NCBI GenBank assembly: GCA_020465985.1
Contig: JAANYP010003713.1
Coordinates: 124,001-188,000, forward strand
Direction of reading: 5' to 3'
Length of the DNA: 64,000 nucleotides
Source of the DNA: Centrapalus pauciflorus
Taxonomy: Eukaryota > Streptophyta > Magnoliopsida > Asterales > Asteraceae
Made by a program: the position numbers and the translations under genes. The notes beneath the pieces are model-generated. The model made no database searches and was not told the origin of the DNA. It worked only from the letters and a program-made list of their open reading frames with translations. Positions 12,109 to 24,222 of this stretch are shown here, in pieces (the stretch's first letter is position 1; every line of letters begins with the position of its first letter).

Positions 12109-12657
12109 CTAGTTTATAACCCACGTATTACGTGAGTATTTTTAATTAACTTTATTTATATAAAATGTATATGAGTAAAAATAAAAACATACAAAAATAA
12201 TAATTTTGTTTATTTTTTATTATTTACAGATTAAAAAATAGAGTATATTTATCTTTTTTTTAATATTAAATTGTATTTATCTTTTATTTTTTATAAGTTG
12301 TAATTATCTTTCTGGTGAACGTACAGGTGACACGTGACATTAATTGTTTTCCATTATTATACTTAAGAGTAAATTACAGAATTGGTCCCTGTGGTTTGCA
12401 TAAAACTTTGGATACGGTCCCTGTGGTTTCAATTTTGCATAAACGGTCCTTATCTTCACTGTTTACTTGCAAAATTGGTCCATCTGCTGTTAACTTTAAC
12501 CATGAAATGGTTAAATCTTTTATAATGACCAATTTACCCTTTTCATTGATAACATTTTGGTCCCTCAAGTTTGTTGTTCATTTTAGTTTTGGTCCCTCAC
12601 TCTATTTTATTTATTATCATTATTATTAAAACTATTATAATAATAATAATAATAATA

Positions 12658-12699
<42 letters not shown>

Positions 12700-14086
12700 T
12701 TTTATTAATTTAACTTTTGACATATTAATTTATTTGTTTATTAAGTTTTTTTATTTTAATATATTTTTTAATTTAAATTACAAGCTTATTTATTTCTTTT
12801 ATTATAAACAATTGTATCAAAGTAGAATCCATTTTCTTTTTTAGTTTTTTCGAATGAAAAAAATACAAACATTTTATATTGTAGTTTACCAAACCAAAAA
12901 ATTTTGAACCTTAAACTTTTATTAATTTTTTTCAAACGAAAAAAAGTTGTAAACCATTCTTATTTTAAGTTTTTTCATTTTCTAAACGTAAAAAATATGA
13001 AAACCAATCCGTTTTTTAATTTTTTGCACAAAAAAATTCAACCATTTCTGATTTTTTGTTTTGGGAAACGAAAAAAAATACAAACCATTTGGTTATTAGT
13101 TTTTGCAAACGAAAAAACTAGGAATAATTCTGATTTTCAGTTTTTCCAAACAAAAAAAATCATTTTATTTTTCTAGTTTTTCGAACGAAACCATTCTCTT
13201 TTATTTTTTTCTCCGAACGAAAAAACTACGAACTATTACATTTTAAAAGTTTTTCCTAAATACGAAATAGTGTGTAGTCTTTTTGTTCGGAAAATCTAAA
13301 AAATGGAATGACTTGTATTTTTTACGATGGGAAAAAATTAAAAACGCAGTGGCTAGAATAATCTAAAAAAAATACGAATCATTCCATTATTTAGTTTTTC
13401 CGAACAAAAAACTTCGAACCATTAATTTTTATTAATCTTTAGTTTTAACTATTTCATATCGTAAAAAGACAAACCATTCCGTTTTTTTAGTTTTTCCAAA
13501 CAAAAAGACTACACGCTATTTCGTATTTAGGAAAAACTTTAAAAACATAATAGTTCATAGATTTTTCGTTCGGAGAAAAAAATAAAAGGGATTGGTTTCA
13601 TTCGAAAAACTATAAAAAAGAATGATTTTTTTGTTTGGAAAAACTGAAAATTAGAGTTATTCGTAGTTTTTTTCATTTGCAAAAAGTAATAATAGAATAG
13701 TTTGTATTTCTTTTCGTTTCTCAAAACAAAAAATTAGAATGGGTTTTGGTGCAAAATAAAAAATAAAAAAACGGATTGGTTTTCATAATATTTACGTTTA
13801 GAAAATGAAAGAACTTAAACAAGAATGGTTTGTAACATTTTTTTGTTTGAAAAAACTAATAAAAGTTTAAGGTTCAAAATTTTTTGGTTTGGAAAATTAC
13901 AATATTTAATGTTTGTATTTTTTTTCATTTGGAAAAAATAAAAAATAAAATGGATTCTATTTTGATACAATTGTTTATAATAAAATAAATAAATAATTAA
14001 TTTTAATTAAAAAAATGAATTAAAATAAAAAAAGTTAATAAACAAATAAATTAATAATAAAAATAATAAATAATAATAATAATCGT

Positions 14087-14130
<44 letters not shown>

Positions 14131-14686
14131 GTAAAATATAGTTAAATAAAAAATTTACTTGAGGGACCAAAACTAAAATGAAAAACAAACTTGAAGGACC
14201 AAAATGTTATTAAAGAAAAGGGTAAAATGGTCATTATAAAATATTTAACCATTTCATGGTTAAAGTTAACAGCAGAGGGACCAATTTTGCAAGTAAACAG
14301 TGAAGATAAGGACCGTTTATGCAAAATTGAAACTACAGGGACCGTATCCAAAGTTTTATGTAAACCACAGGGACCATTTCTGTAATTTACTCTATACTTA
14401 ATAGTGATAATTTCCACAACTAATTCAAATTTTTACATTTGAATCTAATTATGATTATTATGGATAATAATGATAGATATTAATTTTAGATAAACATTAA
14501 TTTTAAGTGTTACAAAATCTAAGTTATTACTAATTAATTAATGAAAAAAATAAAGTCAAAATTTAATGCAATTAAGTTAAGGTGTTAAATTTGGAAAAAG
14601 AGGTGGAAAAATAGAATTTTCTTGTATTGTAGAAGTGACATATGACATGAATTATTTTGTTTTATTATAATATATAGGTTAATCAA
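12109..14686 (-). mobile_element. Helitron-like element, copy A, split by a foldback
   Basis: Read on the minus strand, the 3' end is a short hairpin (CACGTAATACGTGGG) followed by TTATAAACTAG at 12109, with T beyond. This matches the Helitron hallmark CTAG plus an upstream hairpin and an A|T target. The body (12109-12366 and 14402 to about 14686) is interrupted by the foldback at 12367. The part from 14402 is similar to copies B and C. The 5' end is degenerate. Non-autonomous: no Rep/helicase coding. Confidence 0.6.
12367..14392. mobile_element. Giant foldback element inserted in Helitron copy A
   Basis: A 2026 bp inverted repeat with ends GAGTAAATTACAG and CTGTAATTTACTC and a perfect 9 bp target duplication TATACTTAA (12358-12366, 14393-14401). 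The two arms give mirror-image small open frames (12374-12568, 14191-14385) that only reflect the palindrome. The inner arms hold diverged units around TTTTTCGAACGAAAAAACTA, similar in style to those of the 10131 element, and AAT/ATT trinucleotide tracts. Confidence 0.88.
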
Positions 14687-15433
14687 CCCATGTATTACAT
14701 GGGTTGATTTAGAAAATAGATATTTTTTTATATTCTAATAAATTGTTATAAAATTTATATATAATTAAAATAAAAAAATTGAAAGCTAGTTAAATTAAAG
14801 ATAAAAAAAATACTTAGTTGTTTGATATTAAATAAAAAAATATTATTATATTGTATTATTAAAAACAGATAATATGTGTTTGCAAAAAGTGTTTCTTTTA
14901 AATTATGTTAACTTCAAATATAGAAATATCAATGTAAGAAATAAAAAACTTCAATTATATGAATGTGTATATATTTTGAAAATGATAAAATATAAAAATT
15001 GAATATCTGAAAATCAACAATCAAAATTTATCATATACACAATTGAAGTTTTATCAATTAAATTTTAAATCTTGTTAGCAAAATAAATAACAAAAAATTT
15101 TAACTTTATTTACTACACTTCTACATTTAAATCCAAGTTTTTACATTTGAATTTAACTATGATCATAAGGATAATAATGACACATATTTATTTTAGGTAA
15201 ATTGTAATTCATTAATGAAAAAATTAAAATCAAATTTTAATGTAATTAAGTTAAGGTAGTAAATTTGGAAAATGAATTAAAAAAATTGGCATATGTATAA
15301 TTATTGATTTTAATTAATGGTATAAGAGACATTTCATAAATAATTATGAGTTGTCATTAATCTGGACCATTGATTTCTTTCCATCCAATGGTCCAGAAAC
15401 TCCAAGTGGTTTTCTTATTTTAAATACTATAGA
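14687..15433 (-). mobile_element. Helitron-like element, copy B
   Basis: On the minus strand it starts TCTATAGTATTTAAAATAAG after an A (plus 15434) and ends with a hairpin of AATCAACCCATG/CATGGGTTGATT near 14690. The canonical CTAG after the hairpin is altered (CTAT-like). About 740 bp, no coding sequence. It lies in direct tandem with copy C, which is similar along most of its length. Confidence 0.6.
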
Positions 15434-16146
15434 TATGGGGTTGATTTAGAAAATACATATTTTTTTATATTTAAATAAATTATTATAAAATTTATATATA
15501 ATTAAAATAAAAAAAATTAAAGTTAGTTAAATTAAAGATAAAAAAATACTTAGTTGTTTGATATTAATTAAAATAATATTATTATATTGTATTATTAAAA
15601 ACAAAAAAAAAATGTTTCTTTTAATTTTTATTAACTTCAAATATGAAATATCAATGTAAGAAACAAAAATTTTCAATTATGTGAATGTGTATTTGAAAAT
15701 TATAAAATATAAAAATAGAATATCTGAAAATCGACAATCAAAATTTATCATATTCACAATTGAAGTTTTATTAATTAAATTTAAATCTTGTTAGCAAAAT
15801 AATTAACAAAAATTTTTAACTTTATTTACTACACTTCTACATTTAAATTCAAATTTTTACATTTGAATTTAACTATGATCATTAAGGATAATGACACATA
15901 TTTATTTTAGGTAAATATTAATTTATTAATGAAAAAATTAAAATCAAAATTTAATGTAATTAAGGTAATATAGTAAATTTGGAAAATGAATTAAAAAAAT
16001 GGCATAGGTATAATTATTGATTTTAATTAAGGGTATAAGAGACATTTCATAAATGATTATGAGTTGTCATTAATCTGGACCATTGATTTCCTTCCATCCA
16101 ATGGTCCAGATGCTCCAAGTGGTTTTCTTATTATATATAGTATAGA
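15434..16146 (-). mobile_element. Helitron-like element, copy C
   Basis: On the minus strand it starts TCTATACTATATATAATAAG and is closely similar to copy B throughout, including the paired TGGACCATTG / CAATGGTCCA motifs near its 5' end. Its 3' hairpin is cut in half at the junction with copy B. Non-coding. Confidence 0.6.
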
Positions 16147-16795
16147 TATAAATAATTCTTATTATCATCATTTTCTTTTAGATTTATTAGGAAAAAAAAC
16201 CAACATGTTTTCACGTTTTTTGAATATTCGTCATTTCATGTTTTTTTCCCCATAAAAGTACACAAGTTAATTTTTTTTCTATTTAGTGAAATTTGAATAT
16301 TAAAACATAGTTTTTCAGTTTTTAAAAACTCAGTTTACTAATTATGATGCAAGTCGTGAGAGTTACAAGATCATAACCTAATACATGTTTTAATTGATGT
16401 AGTTAGTTTCAACGTGAAGAAGACAAATGAGACTATGATATCGTTAACATTAACATAAGCCCAAACAATCTTATGTACTAAAATAACTAACTAGTATCAA
16501 CCGCCAAAGGTTGTCAACACTCAAGTACCGATCGATGGATAAGAAAAAATACAAATATCATGATGAAATTTAGAATTATACAGTTGGAGACTGTTATTCA
16601 AGTATTGACCAATTAAAAAAATTAACATATAACATTATGTGTATGCGCTTGCACCAATCTCGATCCCTTTGTATCCGATTTGAATTCGTGTGAAAGTAGA
16701 TTCAAATCCATAATTAATCAATCCAAGAACAAATATCATTATTTAAAAAAAGTAGTTTCCTTTTTACCTAACTATTTCTGGGTACGATTGTCATA
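16147..16795. other. Intergenic, nothing recognised
   Basis: AT-rich sequence without an open frame, RNA gene or element end that I could identify. Confidence 0.4.
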
Positions 16796-16800
16796 CGAAC

Positions 16801-17572
16801 TGTTGGGTTTCCTATACCATTGCTAGGTTAAATTAAAACTTTGCGGAAAATTAAATAACCTAACTATGCAAGAATATAAAACCTTAAGGATCTAACCAAA
16901 CAAACTAAGCAACTAATTATTAAAATAAAGAGATGAATAAGAAAAACTAACCTTGAGAAGATTCGCAATTTTTTCCACGAAGAACGATTGCACGTACAGC
17001 CTCTGAATTGAGCAACAAACGTCTAGAGCAAGATCGCCTCTAGTTGTTCACACCCAATGAACAAAAGAAAAGATAATTATAACTTTTCTAAGCTCAGATC
17101 TCAGAGTCCCAAAAACTGGTATCCCTTGTGATCGTTAGAGAACTTAGAATTGAATGAGCGAGGAATGAAGCAGGCAGGGGCTGCCTATTTATAGGTTTTA
17201 GAAACCTACAAATTTTTGATCCCAAATCCATGTGTGATGGATTGATGGCCGGCCCCCTATTAGGGTTTAGGGGGTGCCCTGTTGACTATCAACTAATTGC
17301 AGTTTAGCCCATGTACTTCCTTAATTAATTTTATTAGCTTCCGGTTAATTTATTAACTATTAATAAATTAACAAACTAACCCATTAATCAAATATAATCA
17401 ATTATTTAGTTTCTAATTAATTTATTAAACATAATAAATTAACAAACTAATTAACATTATATATTTAAGTTAATCATCTTCTCTTTACAAATTCATTGCA
17501 TGCACCCAAAAAGGATCCAGCCTGATAACAATATGTTTACAAATAATTGTGACTTGGACACTAATTCCAACA
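16801..17572 (-). mobile_element. Solo LTR of a copia element
   Basis: On the minus strand the LTR begins TGTTGGAATTAGTGTCC and ends GGAAACCCAACA. A TATA box (CTATAAATAGG) sits near position 17190, as expected for the U3 region. The 5 bp direct repeat CGAAC flanks it (16796-16800, 17573-17577). No internal domain remains, so it arose by LTR-LTR recombination. Confidence 0.85.
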
Positions 17573-17577
17573 CGAAC

Positions 17578-18171
17578 TAGGGGTGTTATTCGGACGGGTT
17601 AAACAGGTTTCGGGTTATTCAGGTATGAGGGTATATGTTAACTACCCGAACCAAATAAGAGAACGTGTTAATCGATTTTGGGTTAAATGGATATTAGGTT
17701 AATCGGTTGGGTTAAATGGGTAATCAGTTTTAGTATAAAATAGAATGCTCTGTAAAATGGTTTAAATGAGTTAAATGAGTTGGGTAAAATGGGTACAACG
17801 GGTTAAGTGGGTTAAAAAAATTTAAAATTAAGTATTTAAATATTTATATTCTATATATGGGGAACTGTGGAAGAGTCGAAAAGAAACGTGTTTTTGGTTT
17901 GTAAAAAATAAAAACCTATATCTTTACTAAATTAGACGCAAGATGTCAAGATGAGACAATATATTATTATTATTAATTTTTTAATTATTGATATATGGGT
18001 TAGTCGGGTAAAGCGAATTTTTTGCTTCCCACCCGATACCCGAACCGAAAACCTTATTCGGTTACCATTTAATCCGATTAACAAACCCGAAAACCAAATA
18101 ACCCGACCATTTAATCTGAATAAGGTTCGGTTCGGTGGGTTATTCGGGTTCGGTTATTTTGCACACCACTA
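17578..18171. mobile_element. Non-autonomous hAT element
   Basis: A 594 bp element with terminal TAGGGGTG and CACCACTA and a perfect 8 bp target duplication ACACGAAC (17570-17577, 18172-18179), the hAT signature. Subterminal regions are rich in GGGTTA and CGGGTTCGG words. It contains no transposase. Its left target duplication includes the last three bases of the solo LTR, so it inserted after that LTR. Confidence 0.85.
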
Positions 18172-18361
18172 ACACGAACATATTTCTAAGGAAATCAAAC
18201 CACAAAAGTTTCAGATTTGATTATGATTATTCCATGTGCATCAAATATCTATTTTTAAATTTTATGTTCAACATTCTATACATATATTTTTAGTTATAGT
18301 CAACGTTTTGACTACGATTACTTTCGTTAATATATATTTCTAAGTAAACTCGAACACAAAA

Positions 18362-18443
18362 GTCGATATGTCCGAGTGGTTAAGGAGATAGACTTGAAAT
18401 CTATTGGGCTACGCCCGCGCAGGTTCGAACCCTGCTGTCGACG
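18362..18443 (+). tRNA. tRNA-Ser (anticodon UGA)
   Basis: An 82-nt cloverleaf. The acceptor stem GTCGATA pairs with TGTCGAC (one G-T pair). The anticodon stem ATAGA/TCTAT encloses the loop CTTGAAA with anticodon TGA. A long variable arm (TGGGCTACGCCCG) marks a class II tRNA. The T arm is GCAGG-TTCGAAC-CCTGC. No intron. The internal A and B boxes (the latter GGTTCGAAC) serve as the RNA polymerase III promoter. It decodes UCA and related serine codons. Confidence 0.97.
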
Positions 18444-18448
18444 ATCTA

Positions 18449-18456
18449 TTTTTTTT
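18449..18456 (+). terminator. RNA polymerase III terminator
   Basis: A run of eight T residues begins six bases after the tRNA-Ser, the normal stop signal for RNA polymerase III. A much longer T tract follows at about 18475-18500. Confidence 0.85.
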
Positions 18457-18464
18457 ATTTATTA

Positions 18465-18500
<36 letters not shown>

Positions 18501-18696
18501 CATTTTTCCATTTTGGTTTTTCACCCTCAGTTTTAAATTAATGTTATATAAACAACTTATTCTTATCATAGTAATCATGTTATTTTTATAATTTATCGTG
18601 CTTTAAATATATCAAAATATTTCTTTTTCTTAATTTATTCAAATAATCTTTATAGCTACTAATAAACAATTAACTAAATTATCATTTATTGTTTTA

Positions 18697-19050
18697 CTAG
18701 TTTATGAACCCACATATTACGTGAATAACTTTTAATAAAATAGTTGGTTAGATAAAATGTATGTAAACTTAAAAATTTTAATTGTATGATGTTATTTCTT
18801 ACAAAATATTAAAATGAAACAGTTAATTGTTATATATAAATCTTATCTATTTATTAATATTTAAATATATAAGAAATGATAGATTATACATATCTTTTAT
18901 ATTTATAAATCTTTATGTTACTAGAAATAATTAATTATATTTATCTTTTACTTTATTTTAGAATAGATCAAATATAATTATCTTTTTAGGTGGAGCGTGT
19001 TATGTGGCAGTGTGTTTCAGTTGACATGTGTATTTTAATTACCTATTTTT
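18697..19050 (-). mobile_element. Helitron-like 3' end, copy D
   Basis: It reads CTAGTTTATGAACCCACATATTACGTGAA from 18697, closely resembling the terminus of copy A at 12109, so it is the same family and orientation. The 5' boundary is not clear. Non-coding. Confidence 0.5.
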
Positions 19051-21699
19051 ATATTTATTAATTTATAAAAAAATGATAAATTAAAATAACTAACAACATG
19101 ATATCTACAATACAATATATGTGTTTAGTTTGTGAAAAAAACTTTCCATTTTATTTTTGAAAACAATAACTTCTTAGATTTTCATTTCACTTTTTTAAAT
19201 ACCATTTTTGTGCTCTCTCTTTAACACTTTTCTATTACCTATCATATATTACTTTTAATGCTCTTTTTATCTTTCTTACTATTCTATAACCTATCTTATT
19301 TTTCTTATTTAAGAATTACCTATCTCATTCTTATTTTTTCTTGAAAACTAACTATAAACTGAAACTAAAATTGAAAAATAGTTAGTTTTTGTTAACTAAA
19401 CGCAACAATTTCATAAAATTTGTCCATAGCCGTTGATAATATGTTTTAAAATTAAAATAAAGATTTGATGTAGACTCAAGTCTAATTATAAATTTTATCA
19501 TATTTAAACATCTACTTAAAAAAGTATTTTTTTATTAAATTCTCAAACTGTTCATTTAAACATAAAAAGTTTTAAAAAGATGATAAAAAAACATTTACTT
19601 TTCAGATATATCCAAAAAAACTAGCATAATTATAATATCTTAAAACAAAAAATAATATTATTTTTCTAATTTTTTTTATGTTTTAACATTAAGTTTGTAT
19701 ATATTATATTATAAGTTTTTCATATTAATAAAGTAGTAATAAGTTTGTAATTGTATCGAATCATGAGTTGACTAATTCATGAGATCTTAATCGATACCAC
19801 ATATATGATATATTCAGACCGGATAAAAAAAAACTTTCAAAATGATACTGATGTAAGTCGTATAACAATTTATTCTTTATTTACGTGAGAGGTCATGGTT
19901 CGACTACTGTCGGAGGCAAGTTGAAATTTAGGTGGAGAAAGTAAGTCTTGAGGGGGTAAAAGCCGTTAAAAAAATTATTCTTTATTTTTCTTCACAATAC
20001 ATGAATTGAATTTTGAACATATATCTAACTTAATAATAATATTTAGTTTGAATATAAAAAGCACTTTAACAATAACATGAAATGTGGCTAAAAGTTTAAC
20101 GTAGAATTGTATAACCAATATCGTCCATAAATTAGATTAATCTAGTGGTCTTGATTAAAAGAATCAAGTATGGAATTAGTGAAAAAAAAAATATTGGTAT
20201 TAGTGATATCTTAATATAGTCAAGGGTAAAAAAAATAAAAAATTAGAATTATCAAAAAGATTAACATTAGCAAAATAAATATCTTATTTTTTTTTAACTA
20301 AAATAACATTAATATGATTAGTTTTTAAATCAAAAAAATTATGTCATAAAAACGAGAATTTTATACTCTTTAAAACAAGACCGGTCATGATATATTTTTT
20401 TCGAAAAAATTTTACGCGTTTATTTTTTGTGAAAAATTTTCTTACTCAGACCATAATGCAATATAGCATGTCGATGTTATTCAATGTCGAAGTAACAATT
20501 TATATCATATATTTAACGTCGAAATAATACTATGTAACATATATGCAACACTTCGTATACATTAAAAATCTATACATACAACCCAAGCCAAGACACATGT
20601 TTAATTATACATGTATGCATTTGAGATAACTTACCTCAAAAATTTATACATACACATATATATATTCTATGTTCCAACTAGGTAATAACCATCTAATATA
20701 TCAAGGCATCATAAACACTAAAACACGTATACCTTTTGGTAATTTTCATCAAGAGATATAACTATAAGACTTGATATGCACCGTCACTATTGCAAAAGCA
20801 AACAACTATAAAATTTGAAGTCGTGTGTTGAGAACAAAAATAAAAAAACAAATTACAATCTTCTTTGTGTTCTGAACCACGGACCATACAAAAATCGAAT
20901 TACTACTTTTGGACAGCTAAATATTATTGGCTTTTCGAAAAATGAAAAGAGTAATCAATGAAGCATTATATTATTAGAGTAACAAAGTATCTAATAGTTG
21001 AGTTCAAACGACACACTTGTTTATTGCAAGTAAATTTAGATTGTGGTGAATGAACAACACTTTTAATTTTACAACGATCAAGTCAAGATTATACCTGAAG
21101 TTCAAGAATCAGTTCATTGCTTAGACTTGCTTATAACCTGAACAACAAAAAATGTGGATTTAGAGAGAGGTTTAAATGAAACCTAGGGTTAGTTAAAACC
21201 GCAAGTCTCACCCGAATGTACATTGTGTGTAAAAGAGAGATTGATCGATGTTGAGAGAGATAGAAACTGAAGAGAGGGAAACCAATGGCCGTGAGGATCC
21301 AAGTGGGCGGTTGAAAAAAATAAAAAACCCTAAGGTATGGGGAGGGAAGGCATGAATATTTGGGAGTGGCAGAGAGATTTCGCGGTGTTAAATTGAAATT
21401 TATTATGGAGGCTTTGAGACCGGATATAACAAAACCGGTCTTGAAGATGGGGAAAGTGGGGGTCTAAGCGGGCCAAAAAGGTTTTTGGGACCATATATAT
21501 AAAAACCGGTCCAGAATCCATTAATCATAAGTAGTCCATTCTTCAAAAAAATTATCAAACTATACGTTTTTTTTGTTGTTGTTAATTTATGCCCCTTTTA
21601 AGTTTTTGTCCGGATCCGAAAATGATTGGACTGACTTTGATTGTTGGTATCAACTATCAACAAGCTAGAGATTTATGTTTTCGGAATTAATATTTTATA
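19051..21699. other. Intergenic; possible SINE-like segment
   Basis: No gene was recognised. Around 19880-19975 the words GAGAGGTCATGGTTCGACTAC and AATTTAGGTGGAGAAAGTAAG resemble tRNA-derived SINE bodies with a B-box, but no A-box or clear ends were found. At 21170-21520 the sequence is less AT-rich, with several ACCGGT motifs, and may be part of an unidentified element. Confidence 0.3.
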
Positions 21700-22470
21700 G
21701 AGTAAATTACAGAAATGGTTCCTGCGGTTTGCTCAAAATTATAAAAATGGTCCCCGGTTTTTAAATATTACATAAATGGTCTCTCAAACCACTATTTACA
21801 TGCAGAATTGGTCCCTCCATCCATTGAATTTTTTTAAATGACGATTTTGCCCTTATTCTCAAATTTACATTTTGGTCCCTCTAGTATTTAATTAGTTATG
21901 GTTTTAATCATTTTCATTATTTTTTGTTTTTGAATTTTAAATGTTAATTTAGTAAAATATGATTTAATTATTTTATTTAATTAGTTTATTTTAATTCTCT
22001 TATATATATTCAATTTATTTATTTTACATTTCATTTTTTTAACATGTTTATAGATTTTTATATTTTTATACATTAGTAACTAACAATTTCATTGTGTTAA
22101 CATATTTCGATTTAATTATACTTTTACTAAAAATATATAAATCTAGGATTTTATTTGTTTTGATTAACATATTTTGTTACATTAATACCTTTCGAATTAA
22201 AATTTGTTTTTTTCGTTTTGATTTACATATTTTGCTACATTAATCTGATTCAATTAAACATAGTATTTTATTTATTCTATTTTAAATACTTTGTTACATT
22301 AATACGTTATGAGTTAATTGTATCTATGAACAAAACTATGTCGACTTGACATGTGACTCGTTTTGATTTAAATATTTTTTTATTTTAATACGTTACAATT
22401 TAATTATAATTTTTTAAATAAATATAAACTTAACATTTTATTTGTATTTGCGTAAATAGTCACGTATTAG
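21700..22470. mobile_element. Left half of a foldback element
   Basis: It starts GAGTAAATTACAGAAATGG, the terminus of the 12367 family, followed by several GGTCCCT motifs. The opposite arm is missing: the sequence ends at the gypsy LTR at 22471, and the far side of the gypsy element is unrelated. Confidence 0.6.
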
Positions 22471-24187
22471 TGTAACACCCTCTAATCCCAACTAAAAGCC
22501 ACGTCATTTACAATACACATGTGGCATTAACGCAATCACAATCCATCACACATGTCAAGGGTTTACACAAACACTGATTAATTAAAACATTTCACAACAT
22601 AATCATAATATCCAAAAGTCAACCCGACATACAAAACCCGACCCGGACCCAAATATTCACATACGAATCCAGTATCATTTGTCCCAAAGTTTCTAGCAAA
22701 GTATCACATACAGATAACAAAAGCAGAATCTCCCGATCGCAGCAAGTCAAGCTCCTATCGTCGCTCAGGAGCTGGCGGTCCTATCTTCGGTCCCCCTGAT
22801 ACACACATCAGACTCGAATACGTAAGCTTCGCAGCTCGTGAGAACACAAGGGTTAGACACTGCACAGTACACATAATCACATATCGCATGTCACATGGCA
22901 ACCCTACACTACACGGCATAACACATGCCAGCGAGTCTCTACTCAGAGACCCTAGAGATCCAATACAGAAAGAGATACTCATCTCAATTGGGGATCCCTC
23001 CCCCCCCCTGGAGCCAAACCACGCCCGTGGAAGCTAACAGGAATAACGGCCGCATATATATATATGGGAACCCTTCACAGGGTCAAACAGAGCTACACAG
23101 CTCCCACGATACTCATCGCAATATATAGTAATGGATCTCAAATATAACACATAGTAAGAAAGAAAGATCATACCTGAGGGGCAACTCGCAGTGCCCAAAC
23201 AATTCATATAATCACATATGAAATATTAACACAAAAGACTCGAAAGACAACGACTAGTCTTTGGAAAAAGTCTCGCGTACTCACCTGGATCACCCTGCAC
23301 AATTTCCCTAACTGTCTGATCCGAACCCGGCCCGTAACAATCTCTGGGAACCCCTGTACACAAATTAATTCTCCCAGATTAATCTCGATTATCCCATAAC
23401 TGTTAATATACCCAAATGAACCCACAAAACAACCCAACGGACCCCCAAAGCCCAAACCGACCCAAACCCGCAGAAGCCCGATCGCGGCCGCACTGGCCCG
23501 ATTGCGGCCCGCGCTCCCCAAGAACATCGCGGCCGCGCTTAGCGCGTCGCGACCGCGTTCACGAAGCAGAACAGTTCCCCTGTTCGTTTTTCTGTTATGT
23601 CCAGGAGGTAATTACCTCCCCAAACCCGATTTCCAACAGATAAAACACATGATATGAATACCAAACTATTACCAACATGCTTACACATAAATTCCCAACA
23701 TATAGCCCTATTTATCTCACAAAATCAGATTCAATTGGAAGGTTTCTTACCTTGAACTCCAAGAACACAAAAGAGAAGATTAAATTCTGATTTCACACTT
23801 TAATCACTTGATTTATGATCAATTCCAAGTCCCAGCAGCATAGGTTCACACACACACACACCTTTATCTCAGATTTTGCACAAAAGGAAGGAAGAAGGAA
23901 ACGTTATACACATATACGCTATATACGGATCCCGTTATATCGCGGGTTCGACACCGATACCCGACCCCAATATCAAAAATCCACTATTTATATCATTAAA
24001 TCCCATTTAATCTCGTGAATCCATAATTATAATTTATCCGTTAAAATTATATCTCGAGTCCACGTAATCCCCCGTCCCGACACGTATAATCCACTATACG
24101 GGACGCAATTGGACCAACGCAATACTCAATAAAATAATTGGTCAATAGGATAATTACACGTACCTGCTCGGGAGTCGGGGTGTTACA
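22471..24187 (-). repeat. 3' LTR of the gypsy element
   Basis: It begins TGTAACACCC and ends GGGGTGTTACA in plus orientation. A GC-rich block (about 23478-23560) with GCGGCCGC-type motifs stands out from the AT-rich surroundings. It matches the other LTR at 29053. Confidence 0.93.
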
Positions 24188-24222
24188 AATCCTCCCCCCT
24201 TACAAAGATTCCGTCCCGGAAT
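24188..24222 (-). other. Polypurine tract and 3' end of pol
   Basis: On the minus strand a purine run (AAGGGGGGAGGATT) lies directly before the 3' LTR. This is the expected primer for plus-strand DNA synthesis. Confidence 0.8.

Noticed and set aside
12374..14385. Two similar 64-codon ORFs on opposite strands (12374-12568 and 14191-14385) with matching peptides
   Set aside because: They are the two arms of one foldback element read in mirror image. The peptide similarity reflects DNA palindromy, not a gene family.
19880..19975. Possible second tRNA or SINE with a GGTTCGACTAC B-box
   Set aside because: No cloverleaf can be drawn and no A-box or 3' tail is clear, so it is only mentioned as a weak SINE-like segment.
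23416..23643. Proline/arginine-rich ORF in the gypsy LTR, repeated at 29988-30215
   Set aside because: It follows from the GC-rich LTR block. LTRs are not coding, and the two copies differ without codon bias.
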